The position numbers and the translations under genes were made by a program. DNA of 64,000 nucleotides from Cladorhizidae sp. MBARI D1340-BT2 (lineage: Eukaryota; Porifera; Demospongiae; Poecilosclerida; Cladorhizidae): NCBI GenBank assembly GCA_028752905.1, contig JAQNBH010000004.1, positions 3,332,610 through 3,396,609 on the forward strand, written 5' to 3'. Positions within the stretch are counted from its first letter, which is position 1. The number at the start of each line of letters is the position of its first letter. Positions 49,101-59,959 of the stretch are shown here, piece after piece. The notes under the pieces were generated by a model. The model saw nothing but the letters and a program-made list of their open reading frames with translations. It ran no database searches and was not told the origin of the DNA.

Positions 49101-49290
49101 GAGATTCCAGTACAATTTAAGGATATCATCCTTGTTTTTGAAAGTTTCATTGCACCGTCTTCTGTCATTAGCTCCTGTACTAAAAAATGGTATAGCTGCC
49201 ATAGTGCTGATCCTGAATAAATACAAGTCATTACATTTTTGTTCAAGTTTTTGGACAAGTTGTGCAATGCATGTCATCTGGCAAATAACC
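46140..49290 (-). pseudogene. Academ-like transposase gene, 5' part
   Basis: Read from 49280 downward on the minus strand: ETFKNKDDILKLYWNLSKHL, a Cys/His region with RVCFICNLETSADSKQ and YYAAAKRLDVLLGG, then IDLYYHKTCYMNF (about 48660-48600). A 339-codon open frame (48045-47026) includes SFKIPKTLPPSSP, LGPIGSWITFMKG, DLELGHIFAQADEAI and IIPLMGGFHTILVNLK followed by SDWWVEAGAIAEGSV. The last blocks look like the conserved acidic and FHT/E positions of an RNase H-like transposase core. The frame then shifts through LRLPGFKVICSSFFIDI, AAEWALIPKCFAFGHINL and EPFSTIHGDLITESTINREV to TGVEIHCNVIRGLM at the Gypsy insertion. It makes one gene with 39870-41067. Several shifts and stops disable it. Confidence 0.7.
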
Positions 49291-49744
49291 TAACTCACAA
49301 GACAATTATACGTACCTGTCAATTAATCATTCAAAGGTTGTCCTTTACTTTCTGTCATGAAGCTGGGCTCTCTTATAACTGGCTGGTTAGTAACTGCACT
49401 AGTACAACACACCAGTACTGACACACACATAAAACTATCTACCACTAATTAAACCATAGGTAAATCAAGTTAGTTAATGGAAGAGGTGGAGTGACAAATG
49501 TAGTGCATAGGTAATAGAGGTTTTATGGCATGACTTGAAGTAGTTTATACACTGTACCTGGGTGATGTGTGTGTCTTGAATTGTCAATTATCAGTGTAGT
49601 TGTCATTCCTGAATGTTGGAACTGTATTTTGTTTAATTTGTAGATATATACTATAAATACTAACTATCACTCACCATGTTCTATCACACACACATCTCGC
49701 ACATACCCACAATTTACAGTTTAATTATGTCAATGAATTCTTCA
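49291..49744. other. Interior non-coding part of the Academ-like element, right side
   Basis: AT-rich, no open frame of note. It is repeated with high identity at about 59069-59520 in the second element copy. Confidence 0.6.
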
Positions 49745-50193
49745 CACTTTCTATATGGGATGTCTGGATCAAAGGAACCCGGAGGCTAATTTTAAAGGAC
49801 ATAGGTTCCGGATAATGGAACCATTGAGAAAACACTGACAGGAAGGGGGAAAATGAAGATAAAAAAGTAAGATAAAAATTAAAATAATTTTGGCAGCCAT
49901 TTTGGATTTTGAGCAGCCATCTTGGATTTTGAGGACAAATTCTAGGAGGCCCCCAGCTAATTTCAAAGGGTATATGTTCAGAATGACAAAAACACTGAAA
50001 ACACTTTCACAGGAAAAGCTAAGAGGCTAATTTCAGTGATTTTGCCAGCCATTTTGGATTTTAGCGGCCATCTTGGATTTGAGGCGGGTGGCCCCCAAGC
50101 TAATATCAAAGGATAAGGGTTCAAGAATATGGAACCACTGAGAAAACCTTGACAGGAAAAAATAGCAGTTTTTTCTTGGCTGGGCCCTGTCTA
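49745..50193 (-). repeat. Right terminal and subterminal repeats of the Academ-like element
   Basis: Two direct subterminal copies of a motif set (ATGGAACCA, AAAACACTGACAGGAA, CAGCCATTTTGGATTTT) at about 49800-49935 and 50000-50110 precede the terminal inverted repeat proper (about 50090-50193). The same layout is found at 59560-59959. Confidence 0.8.
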
Positions 50194-50823
50194 TAATATC
50201 AGTTGTCTCATCAGTTTGGAGGCTGAAGTATTTAGTCTCTCTAACTGCTGCGGAAATGGTTTTCCAACAATCCTGGGCAATAACTTTCAACACAGCTGTT
50301 GCTTTAGAATGGCTGCACTTAAAGTCTTTAGCAATAGAAGAATCAGGAAACATCAACTTGAATAGTTTGGTACAATGATCTCCCAATTGAAAGGCAAGAT
50401 GGTGCTCTCCAAGGAAATATGCGAAGAGTACTTCTGCACGGATTACAGACTCCTCTCTTATTGGCCCAAAGTAGGACTGTAGAGGCAGTACACCCACACC
50501 ATCTTTTTCTAAGTGTTTGTGTAATTTCGTTTCCTGATGTCTCCTGAGATCTCTAGTACTACCTCTTCCAAGGTTTATATCACGAGAGCACTTCATACAG
50601 AAGGCAAAAGAAGATCCCTTTCTCAAAGTTGTGGCCCATGGGAAAGTCTTTGCATACTGTCTACGATAGACACACAATTGCTTTTTTGCAGGCTTAGAAG
50701 ACCTGATAGATGTAGAGATTTGACTGCAATGTCAATTTGTAAAACCTCATTATCAGAGTCAGAATCCATATCTGAAGAATCTTCTTCTGGTAACCTTGAA
50801 GTACTGGGTTCTGAAGATGCCAT
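50194..50823 (-). pseudogene. hAT-like transposase gene, 5' piece (cut by the Academ-like element)
   Basis: The start ATG at 50823 gives an acidic, Ser-rich N-terminus (MASSEPSTSRLPEEDSSDMD). After a shift near 50710 the main frame reads KKQLCVYRRQYAKTFPW, then a BED-like finger: FCMKCSRDINLGRG with RRHQETKLHKH (Cys-x2-Cys ... His-x5-His). Then come VIRAEVLFAYFLGEHHLAFQ, LFKLMFPDSSIAKDF and KYFSLQTDETTDI, the first catalytic Asp block of hAT proteins. The frame enters the transposon end at 50193. The middle and 3' pieces are at 38730-38990 and 35203-35388. Whether it was a transposon or a domesticated gene cannot be told. Confidence 0.75.
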
Positions 50824-50839
50824 AGCTAACTCTCTCTGA

Positions 50840-51916
50840 CACTCACTGTGAAATATTCTAACTCTTGCACAAATCAGGCTTTAAATACCCAACCATATAG
50901 CTCATGCATGAGCATGCACATAGATCAAAGGGTTCTGGCTCTGCAGGCATATTCCTGCACAGGAGACCCGGAATATTCCTGCACAGACCAGGTGACCACA
51001 AAATGACCGCACTCAGCTAATAGCACAGAGAGTGGTTTTGAAATAGGCTGCACATGGTATGATATGCATGAAATGTCAAACAGTTTTCTTATGATAAAAA
51101 ATCCAAACATTTATTGACAAAATCCAAACAGAAAATTTAAGGGTCAAAAATCCGAACAGTTTGGATAAAATCCAGAGTGTGGGTGTGAATTCCTTTACAC
51201 ATTGCCACAGTGTTTCACCAGGGTCGGGTGTGTATCTCTTGAGAAGTCCCAGGCCACCATACTGATGACTTTGCTTGTTGATGGCAGCATTGCATACCCT
51301 GGTGACCAATGTGCAGCTTCTGGAGCATTTGCTTGTGCAGATATCTTGGAGCCACTGCCCTGTCTGTGTCCATGGAGTGGGAGATCTTTCCCAATAGTAA
51401 GTTCTGCGCAGTCTTTTAAGTAGTGGAGTTTGACTGTCTGCTCGATTTCCCTTTTGTCTGGCCACTCTGGCAGTAGTTCATGACAACTGAACAAGGTCAA
51501 GGTTTGCTGCTTCGGAACTGCGATACTCGTCCAGTTGGTTTTGGCTCGCTGGCAGGTGCTCTGCGTGTACTTGCACGAATGATTCAACTGCTTCTTGTAA
51601 TGGCTTCATAGCTTCAATCACTTGGGGCTCTTGACAAGATGTCTGCTGTTTAGAGTAGTTTGCATGGTACATACACAATCATACACACACACACACACAC
51701 ACACATACACACACACACACACAGAGGCCAGCCCTGAAATATTTGTATAATTGTAACATAACCACCGGATGAGCAATCATCTCCTTGATGTAGCCACACT
51801 TGGAGGACTACAACCTGCCCTACTGGCATATTTGGCATATTGGATGATAAACGGAGTGTGTTGTTAGTCTATGAAGAGTATTCTTACGATTTAGTTTAGT
51901 AAGCATTGCTGAAGTT
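50840..51916 (-). other. Intergenic region with an unidentified frame-broken coding relic
   Basis: Minus-strand frames at 51076-51465, 51195-51587 and 51478-51678 overlap in different phases (LQEAVESFVQVHAEHLPASQ, LLKRLRRTYYWERSPTPW) as if from one decayed exon set. I do not recognise the family. A CA/TG microsatellite lies at about 51676-51722, and short direct repeats (CCTGCACAGGAGACCCGG and ATATTCCTGCACAG) occur near 50950-50985. Confidence 0.35.
51676..51722. repeat. CA dinucleotide microsatellite
   Basis: About 22 AC units with one ATAC interruption near 51704. Confidence 0.9.
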
Positions 51917-54121
51917 ATGGAGAAGAGTCTGGTGGTGTTGGAGAAGGAGATCACTTGTGCTATTTGTCAGGAGTACTACACACAGCCCAAGTTGTTGCCT
52001 TGCCTTCACTACTACTGCAAGCACTGCATCCCCAAACTAGCCCTCAGGACAGGAACTGACAAGCCCTTCCCTTGCCCTGAGTGTCGTAAGGAAACCACCC
52101 TCCCCGACGGCAGCGTGGACCAACTGCCAGCTGCTTTCTTCATTAACCGCCTGAAGGAAGCATGTGCTAGTCTGGAGCAGGCGCATGGCAAGATGGAGGT
52201 CAAGTGTGAGGCATGCTCTGACTCAGGAGCCATGGCCGAAGCTTTCTGTCGACAGTGTGCCGTGTTCATATGCAGCAAGTGTGTGGAATCGCATCAGAGG
52301 TTGAAGAAGATGTTTGATGGACACAAGGTCTCTTCCTTTGAAGAACTTAAACAAGGAAGATCTCAAGACATTGTCTCGAAGGAGCCTTCAGCTGAAATGT
52401 GTCCCATCCACAAGGAAGCACTTGTACTCTACTGCTATGATTGTGAGACACCCATCTGTCGTGACTGCCCCGTCAAGGATCATAAAGACCACAACTTTGA
52501 ATTTAGTGCAGTAGCTGCTCCCAAGATAAAGGAGAAGCTCATGGAAGAGTTGGAGCCTCTGAGAGAAGTAAGGATCTCTCTGTTACGTGCGGTGGAGGAG
52601 GTACAGGTCACCAAACACGAGCTAGAAGCTCAGGGGGACTCTGTGGCCAACACCATCAAGACATCCTTCCAGGAGATGCAAGCCGTTCTGAAAAACCATG
52701 AGCAAGAACTGTTGGATGAGGTTGGAGTGAAAATAAGTGAGAAGACATCCAAGGTTTTATCGCAAGAGGAGAACTTGTCTACTGTCAGTGTTGAGGTCCA
52801 GAATGTTCTAGACTACACTGAGCAGTGTGTGAGGCTTCTTGGTAACAATGAGGTCATGTGCATGTATGCTGAAATTAGGAGGCAGATAAAGCGAGAGATA
52901 GAAGAACACAACCTGACAGGAAGGAGCTTGCAGCCGGTGGAGGAGGTGGATGTCGGGGTAGAAGTGAAGTGTGCTGATGCCCTGCAACATCTCTGCCAGA
53001 CAGGTGCAAATATCACTCAACTTTCTGTCGATCCATCTAAGTGTCGAGTCATTGGTAATCGAGCCCACACTGCAGAGATGCATCGCACTGCTGACGTTAG
53101 TTTGGTCACCAAACTCTCCAACAACAAGACAACTAAAAGCAGCACTAAAGTTGACAGCCAGTTGAGGTCGCTGTACAATGGATCTGTCATCAAGTGTGAG
53201 GTTGATAGAAGAGGAACTGGTGAATATCACATCCATTACACACCCACGGTCCGTGGACGCCATGAACTAACTGTGACAGTGAACGGAGAGCAAGTAGTTG
53301 GCAGTCCCTTTGCTGTGTGTGTCTCCCTCCCTCCTACTCAGCTGGGCAAACCTGTCAAGGTGTGGGGAGGCTTAGCCAGGCCCACTGGTATAGCTGTGAA
53401 CTCAGCAGGAGACATAATCGTAGCTGAATGTCAGGAAAGCGTTGCCCTATTTGATAGAGAGGGTAACAAGCTGAGAAGCATTCAACTCGCTGAGATTTCA
53501 TTTTGTAGCTTAGCAGGCATGACATTTGCTGATGAAGACAATGCTTATGTTGTTGCTTATGACAATGATGTAGTTTTCAAGCTGCACAAGAAGAGTAGCA
53601 TTAGTAAGAGAAAGAAAGTAAGCAATAGCAGAGCTACTGGACATCATTGTGTTGCAGCAGTCGGACAGGAAGTGATGGTGTGTGACTGTCATAGCCAAGG
53701 CACTGTCATGGTGTATGACAGGGAACTCAAATATGTTAGGCAAATAGTCGACAGAAATATGGGTGAATTCTATGGCATATCTCCAGACCTCCATGGCAAT
53801 CTGTACATTACTGACTATTATAACTCAAGTATCCAGGTCTTCAGTTGTGCTGGAGACTTCCTACACTCTTTTGGCTGTGATGTGAATGGTGTGAAGAAGT
53901 TGAGCAGACCTCACTCAGTGTGTGTGGCTGGTGAGCATGTGTATGTGACGGATACCTATCATCACAATGTGTCCATCTTCACCACTGAAGGGGTGTATGT
54001 GACATCATTTGGTCAAAGAGGTAGTGAGGAAGGAGACTTTTATGGACCTCGTGGAGTGTGTGCAGAAGATGGTTTTGTGTATGTCTGTGATATTCTTAAC
54101 AATAGAGTTCAAGTATTTTAA
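51917..54121 (+). CDS. TRIM-NHL family RING E3 ubiquitin ligase (TRIM2/3/71-like)
   Basis: An intact single-exon gene of 734 codons. The RING finger is C3HC4 (Cys14, 17, 29, His31, Cys34, 37, 53, 56). B-box 1 spans about residues 97-136 (Cys97, 100, 111, 114, 119, 122, His126, 136) and B-box 2 about 162-192 (CPIH, CYDC, CRDC, HKDH). A coiled coil follows (about 205-335), then a filamin-type immunoglobulin repeat (about 371-470, ending GEYHIHYTPTVRGRHELTV and GSPFAV). NHL beta-propeller blades fill 481-734 (ARPTGIAVNSAGDIIVAE, LSRPHSVCVAGEHVYVTD, YGPRGVCAEDGFVYVCD). Known relatives are cytoplasmic ubiquitin ligases that bind RNA or protein through NHL. The start follows AAGTT ATGG; no upstream in-frame Met before a stop is apparent. 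Invertebrates such as sponges have many such genes, so no one-to-one symbol is given. Confidence 0.93.
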   Translation: MEKSLVVLEKEITCAICQEYYTQPKLLPCLHYYCKHCIPKLALRTGTDKPFPCPECRKETTLPDGSVDQLPAAFFINRLKEACASLEQAHGKMEVKCEACSDSGAMAEAFCRQCAVFICSKCVESHQRLKKMFDGHKVSSFEELKQGRSQDIVSKEPSAEMCPIHKEALVLYCYDCETPICRDCPVKDHKDHNFEFSAVAAPKIKEKLMEELEPLREVRISLLRAVEEVQVTKHELEAQGDSVANTIKTSFQEMQAVLKNHEQELLDEVGVKISEKTSKVLSQEENLSTVSVEVQNVLDYTEQCVRLLGNNEVMCMYAEIRRQIKREIEEHNLTGRSLQPVEEVDVGVEVKCADALQHLCQTGANITQLSVDPSKCRVIGNRAHTAEMHRTADVSLVTKLSNNKTTKSSTKVDSQLRSLYNGSVIKCEVDRRGTGEYHIHYTPTVRGRHELTVTVNGEQVVGSPFAVCVSLPPTQLGKPVKVWGGLARPTGIAVNSAGDIIVAECQESVALFDREGNKLRSIQLAEISFCSLAGMTFADEDNAYVVAYDNDVVFKLHKKSSISKRKKVSNSRATGHHCVAAVGQEVMVCDCHSQGTVMVYDRELKYVRQIVDRNMGEFYGISPDLHGNLYITDYYNSSIQVFSCAGDFLHSFGCDVNGVKKLSRPHSVCVAGEHVYVTDTYHHNVSIFTTEGVYVTSFGQRGSEEGDFYGPRGVCAEDGFVYVCDILNNRVQVF

Positions 54122-54166
54122 GTTGTTGCTTGTTAACTTCTAGGACCTTGCACTTTCAAAATCAAT

Positions 54167-57100
54167 GCTATGAAATGTTGACTGCGTTGTTGATGGTTGT
54201 AGCTATGAAGTGAGCTTATTTCTGCTATGAAATGTTGACTGTGTTGTTGATGGTTGTAGCTATGAAGTGAGCTTATTTCTGCTATGAAATGTTGACTGTG
54301 TTGTTGATGGTTGTAGCTATGAAGTGAGCTTATTTCTGCTATGAAATGTTGACTGTGTTGTTGATGGTTGTGGCTATGAAGTGAGCCTATGAAATGTTGA
54401 CTGTGTTGTTGATGGTTGTGGCTATGAAGTGAGCCTATTTCTGCTATGAAATGTTGACTGTGTTGTTGATGGTTGTGGCTATGAAGTGAGCCTATTTCTG
54501 CTATGAAATGTTGACTGTGTTGTTGATGGTTGTGGCTATGAAGTGAGCTTATTTCTGCTATGAAATGTTGACTGTGTTGTTGATGGCTGTGGCTATGAAG
54601 TGAGCCTATTTCTGCTATGAAATGTTGACTGTGTTGTTGATGGCTGTGGCTATGAAGTGAGCCTATTTCTGCTATGAAATGTTGACTGTGTTGTTGATGG
54701 CTGTGGCTATGAAGTGAGCCTATTTCTGCTATGAAATGTTGACTGTGTTGTTGATGGTTGTAGCTATGAAGTGAGCTTATTTCTGCTATGAAATGTTGAC
54801 TGTGTTGTTGATGGTTGTAGCTATGAAGTGAGCTTATTTCTGCTATGAAATGTTGACTGTGTTGTTGATGGTTGTGGCTATGAAGTGAGCCTATGAAATG
54901 TTGACTGTGTTGTTGATGGTTGTGGCTATGAAGTGAGCTTATTTCTGCTATGAAATGTTGACTGTGTTGTTGATGGTTGTGGCTATGAAGTGAGCCTATT
55001 TCTGCTATGAAATGTTGACTGTGTTGTTGATGGCTGTGGCTATGAAGTGAGCCTATTTCTGCTATGAAATGTTGACTGTGTTGTTGATGGCTGTGGCTAT
55101 GAAGTGAGCCTATTTCTGCTATGAAATGTTGACTGTGTTGTTGATGGCTGTGGCTATGAAGTGAGCCTATTTCTGCTATGAAATGTTGACTGTGTTGTTG
55201 ACGGTTGTGGCTATGAAGTGAGCCTATTTCTGCTATGAAATGTTGACTGTGTTGTTGATGGTTGTGGCTATGAAGTGAGCCTATTTCTGCTATGAAATGT
55301 TGACTGTGTTGTTGATGGTTGTGGCTATGAAGTGAGCCTATTTCTGCTATGAAATGTTGACTGTGTTGTTGATGGTTGTGGCTATGAAGTGAGCTTATTT
55401 CTGCTATGAAATGTTGACTGTGTTGTTGATGGTTGTGGCTATGAAGTGAGCCTATTTCTGCTATGAAATGTTGACTGTGTTGTTGATGGTTGTGGCTATG
55501 AAGTGAGCCTATTTCCGCTATGAAATGTTGACTGTGTTGTTGATGGTTGTGGCTATGAAGTGAGCCTATTTCTGCTATGAAATGTTGACTGTGTTGTTGA
55601 TGGTTGTGGCTATGAAGTGAGCCTATTTCTGCTATGAAATGTTGACTGTGTTGTTGATGGTTGTGGCTATGAAGTGAGCTTATTTCTGCTATGAAATGTT
55701 GACTGTGTTGTTGATGGCTGTGGCTATGAAGTGAGCCTATTTCTGCTATGAAATGTTGACTGTGTTGTTGATGGCTGTGGCTATGAAGTGAGCCTATTTC
55801 TGCTATGAAATGTTGACTGTGTTGTTGATGGCTGTGGCTATGAAGTGAGCCTATTTCTGCTATGAAATGTTGACTGTGTTGTTGATGGTTGTAGCTATGA
55901 AGTGAGCTTATTTCTGCTATGAAATGTTGACTGTGTTGTTGATGGTTGTAGCTATGAAGTGAGCTTATTTCTGCTATGAAATGTTGACTGTGTTGTTGAT
56001 GGTTGTGGCTATGAAGTGAGCCTATGAAATGTTGACTGTGTTGTTGATGGTTGTGGCTATGAAGTGAGCCTATTTCTGCTATGAAATGTTGACTGTGTTG
56101 TTGATGGTTGTGGCTATGAAGTGAGCCTATTTCTGCTATGAAATGTTGACTGTGTTGTTGATGGTTGTGGCTATGAAGTGAGCTTATTTCTGCTATGAAA
56201 TGTTGACTGTGTTGTTGATGGCTGTGGCTATGAAGTGAGCCTATTTCTGCTATGAAATGTTGACTGTGTTGTTGATGGCTGTGGCTATGAAGTGAGCCTA
56301 TTTCTGCTATGAAATGTTGACTGTGTTGTTGATGGCTGTGGCTATGAAGTGAGCCTATTTCTGCTATGAAATGTTGACTGTGTTGTTGATGGCTGTGGCT
56401 ATGAAGTGAGCCTATTTCTGCTATGAAATGTTGACTGTGTTGTTGACGGTTGTGGCTATGAAGTGAGCTTATTTCTGCTATGAAATGTTGACTGTGTTGT
56501 TGATGGTTGTGGCTATGAAGTGAGCCTATTTCTGCTATGAAATGTTGACTGTGTTGTTGATGGTTGTGGCTATGAAGTGAGCCTATTTCTGCTATGAAAT
56601 GTTGACTGTGTTGTTGATGGTTGTGGCTATGAAGTGAGCTTATTTCTGCTATGAAATGTTGACTGTGTTGTTGATGGTTGTGGCTATGAAGTGAGCCTAT
56701 TTCTGCTATGAAATGTTGACTGTGTTGTTGATGGTTGTGGCTATGAAGTGAGCCTATTTCTGCTATGAAATGTTGACTGTGTTGTTGATGGTTGTGGCTA
56801 TGAAGTGAGCCTATTTCTGCTATGAAATGTTGACTGTGTTGTTGATGGTTGTGGCTATGAAGTGAGCTCATTTCTGCTATGAAATGTTGACTGTTGTTGA
56901 TGGTTGTGGCTATGAAGTGAGCCTATTTCTGCTCTGAAATGTTGACTGTGTTGTTGATGGTTGTGGCTATGAAGTGAGCCTATTTCCGCTATGAAATGTT
57001 GACTGTGTTGTTGATGGCTGTGGCTATGAAGTGAGCCTATTTCTGCTATGAAATGTTGACTGTGTTGTTGATGGTTGTGGCTATGAAGTGAGCTCATTTC

Positions 57101-57993
57101 TGCTATGAAATGTTGACTGTGTTGTTGATGGTTGTGGCTATGAAGTGAGCCTATTTCTGCTATGAAATGTTGACTGTGTTGTTGATGGCTGTGGCTATGA
57201 AGTGAGCCTATTTCTGCTATGAAATGTTGACTGTGTTGTTGATGGTTGTGGCTATGAAGTGAGCCTATTTCTGCTATGAAATGTTGACTGTGTTGTTGAT
57301 GGTTGTGGCTATGAAGTGAGCCTATTTATGCTATGAAATGTTGACTGTGTTGTTGATGGTTGTGGCTATGAAGTGAGCCTATTTCTGCTATGAAATGTTG
57401 ACTGTGTTGTTGATGGTTGTGGCTATGAAGTGAGCCTATTTCTGCTATGAAATGTTGACTGTGTTGTTGATGGTTGTGGCTATGAAGTGAGCTCATTTCT
57501 GCTATGAAATGTTGACTGTGTTGTTGATGGTTGTGGCTATGAAGTGAGCCTATGTCTGCTATGAAATGTTGACTGTATTGTTGATGGTTGTGGCTATGAA
57601 GTAAGCCTATTTCTGCTATGAAATGTTGACTGTGTTGTTGATGGTTGTGGCTATGAAGTGAGCTTATTTCTGCTATGAAATGTTGACTGTGTTGTTGATG
57701 GTTGTAGCTATGAAGTGAGCTTATTTCTGCTATGAAATGTTGACTGTGTTGTTGATGGTTGTGGCTATGAAGTGAGCTTATTTCTGCTATGAAATGTTGA
57801 CTGTGTTGTTGATGGTTGTAGCTATGAAGTGAGCTTATTTCTGCTATGAAATGTTGACTGTGTTGTTGATGGTTGTAGCTATGAAGTGAGCTTATTTCTG
57901 CTATGAAATGTTGACTGTGTTGTTGATGGTTGTAGCTATGAAGTGAGCTTATTTCTGCTATGAAATGTTGACTGTGTTGTTGATGGTTGTGGC
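54167..57993. repeat. 57-bp minisatellite, about 67 copies
   Basis: The unit starts CTATGAAATGTTGACTGTG and is 57 bp long; a few units are 48 bp (loss of TTTCTGCTA, near 54385, 54888 and 56022). Variant classes (GGTTGTAG, GGTTGTGG, GGCTGTGG; GCTTATTT, GCCTATTT, GCTCATTT) are arranged in repeated blocks of several units, so the array has grown by multi-unit duplication. Since 57 is a multiple of three, the minus strand is open for 912 codons (54133-56871) coding a His/Gln-rich 19-residue repeat. It begins 46 bp after the TRIM-NHL stop, so it may be in that gene's 3' UTR. Confidence 0.96.
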
Positions 57994-59065
57994 ACTGATT
58001 TAGACTCTTACTTTCTCAACGCTGCCTTTGAACCTTGTTTCAAATCTCTCTCTGGTGTGGCTAGAGCTAGTGGAACAGTAGTCAAGGGATATGAATGTAC
58101 CTCATCTGGGGATGTTGCTTTTCCTACCAGTAAACTGAAAGCCTGTCTTTTTTGGCCTGCTCCATCCCAGTTTTGATGTTGAGTCTGGTAATCTTGGTGA
58201 AAAAGTTTACTCGCTCTTCCCCTGTTGCTCTGAGTCTAAAGTCATTTGTGCTCTCCAGCTTCCGTATGACATCAATCCTCTTACAATATTACAATGGATT
58301 TCCGCACCAGTCTTCATATGACGAGCAGGTCAATTCAGGAAAGGTTGAAGTATTTGTCAAGCTGAAGTACTAGATTATGAACCATATTTTGATGCTGTGT
58401 TCTAGCCTCTATGGTGGTCTCCTTGTGGGCTGAGGAGGTGAGGATATTTAGCCTTTCCTTCAGCGTAGCTCTGAGCTTAGCCATGATATGACTAGTCTTG
58501 ATGAATGTGTCTGTTGTGCTCTCATTGGTACTGTATCCACCTTGCATTGGACCACCTCTGACCTTCACTTCTCGGTTGATTGTGGACTCAGTTATAAGAT
58601 CCCCATGGATTGTAGAGCAGACAATAATACGCTGAACCCATTTTGGGCCAGATACTCCCATGCTTCTTTTATTCACCTTGATGTCTTGGAATTTGACATG
58701 CTGGAATGTAAGGTATCTGGCATAGTTGATATGCCCAAAGACGAAGCATTTTGGAATTAAAGCCCGTTCTGCTGGTAGCTAGATGTCTTTCGATGCATTT
58801 CTCCCTGACTGCACTAATTAGACTTAACATCGCAGAAACGTGAGATATTCCACAATCATCTTTGCCTGTGTCCATTCTGCTGATGTCAATGAAGAACAGA
58901 TAACTTTGAACCCAGGCAATCGCAATTAGTGATTCAAGATTTTCTACTGTCTGAGGCTAGCAATTGCTTCTTTAAATGTGCAGGTCCAAATTGGTACTGA
59001 TATTGCTTGCCTTTATACGGTACCTAATTGAAGGCTCAAATGACTGTTTGTGCAAACGGACACTT
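57994..59065 (-). pseudogene. Academ-like transposase remnant in the second copy
   Basis: Minus-strand pieces repeat those of the first copy: MAKLRATLKERLNILTSSAH, STIHGDLITESTINREVKV and MLSLISAVREKCIERHLA. Frames are more broken than in the first copy, with several private indels (for example near 58255, 58375 and 58615). Confidence 0.75.
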
Positions 59066-59959
59066 CTAAAATTATACGTACCTGTCAATTAATTATTCAA
59101 AGGTTGTCCGTTGATACTTTCTGTCATGAAGCTGGACTCTCTTATAACTGGCTGGCTAGTAACTGCACCAAGCACATGGCTGGTACAGTACTGACACACC
59201 CTTAAAACTATCTACCATTAATTAAAATCAAGTTAGCACATAATTTAATGGAAGTGGTGGAGTGACAAATGTAGTGCATAGGTAATAGAGGTTTTGTGGC
59301 ATGACTTGAAGTAGTTTATACACTGTACCTGGGTGATGTGTGTGTCTTGAATTGTCAATTATCAGTGTAGTTGTTATTCCTGAATGTTGGAACTGTATTT
59401 TGTTTAATTTGTAGATACTATAAATACTAACTATCACTCACCATGTTCTATCACACACACACATTACGCACATATATAGCTACCCACAATTTACACAGTT
59501 TAATTATGTCAATGAATTCTTCACACTTTGTATATGGGATGTCTGGATCAAAGCCCCCAGGCTAATTTTGAAGGACGTAGGTTCCAGATAAATGGAACCA
59601 TTGACAAAACACTGACAGGAAGGGGAAAAATTAAGATAAAGAAGTAAGATAAAAATAAAAATAATTTTGGCAGATTTTGAGCGGCCATCTTGGATTTTGA
59701 GGACAAATCCTAGGAGGCCCCCAGCTAATTTCAAAGGGTATAGGTTCAGAATGACAAAAACACTGAAAAAACTTTGACAGGAAAAGCTAAGAGGCTAATT
59801 TTAGTAATTTTGGCAGCCATTTTGAATTTTAGCGGCCATCTTCAAAATTCTGGGTGGCCCCCAAGCTAATATCAAAGGATAAGGGTTCAAGAAGATGGAA
59901 CCACAGAGAAAACCTTGACAGGAAAAAATGGCAGTTTTTTCTTGGCTGGGCCCTGTCTA
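57994..59959 (-). mobile_element. Second, internally deleted copy of the Academ-like element
   Basis: Matches the large element from 40883 onward, then passes uninterrupted over the Gypsy site (CTGTCTTTTTTGGCCTG near 58143), on to the equivalent of 47066. It then jumps to the equivalent of about 49301 and runs to the right terminal repeat (CTTGGCTGGGCCCTGTCTA, ending at 59959). So it lacks about 2.2 kb of the transposase 5' half and everything left of 40883, where the 57-bp minisatellite joins. Confidence 0.85.

Larger units (their letters stand above)
38991..50193 (-). mobile_element. Academ-like DNA transposon, 11.2 kb including a nested Gypsy element
   Basis: Both ends start TAGACAGGGCCCAGCCAAG in inverted orientation (38991 onward and 50193 backward). 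The inverted similarity runs for roughly 200 bp, through GGTTTTCTCAGTGGTTCCAT and GATATTAGCTTGGGGGCCACC-like blocks. TAA flanks both sides (38988-38990, 50194-50196), a 3-bp duplication, and excision with one TAA restores a host reading frame. The minus strand codes for a transposase with an RNase H-like core, and for XPG/PIN-like motifs. A 3-4-bp duplication plus an XPG-type nuclease is what I know of the Academ superfamily, so that is the best assignment; no database search was possible. About 6.1 kb remains when the Gypsy element is subtracted. Confidence 0.7.

Noticed and set aside
54133..56871. 912-codon minus-strand frame as a His/Gln-rich protein gene
   Set aside because: It is the open phase of a 57-bp repeat. 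It has no promoter or splice evidence, and frameshifts interrupt it on the right part of the same array.
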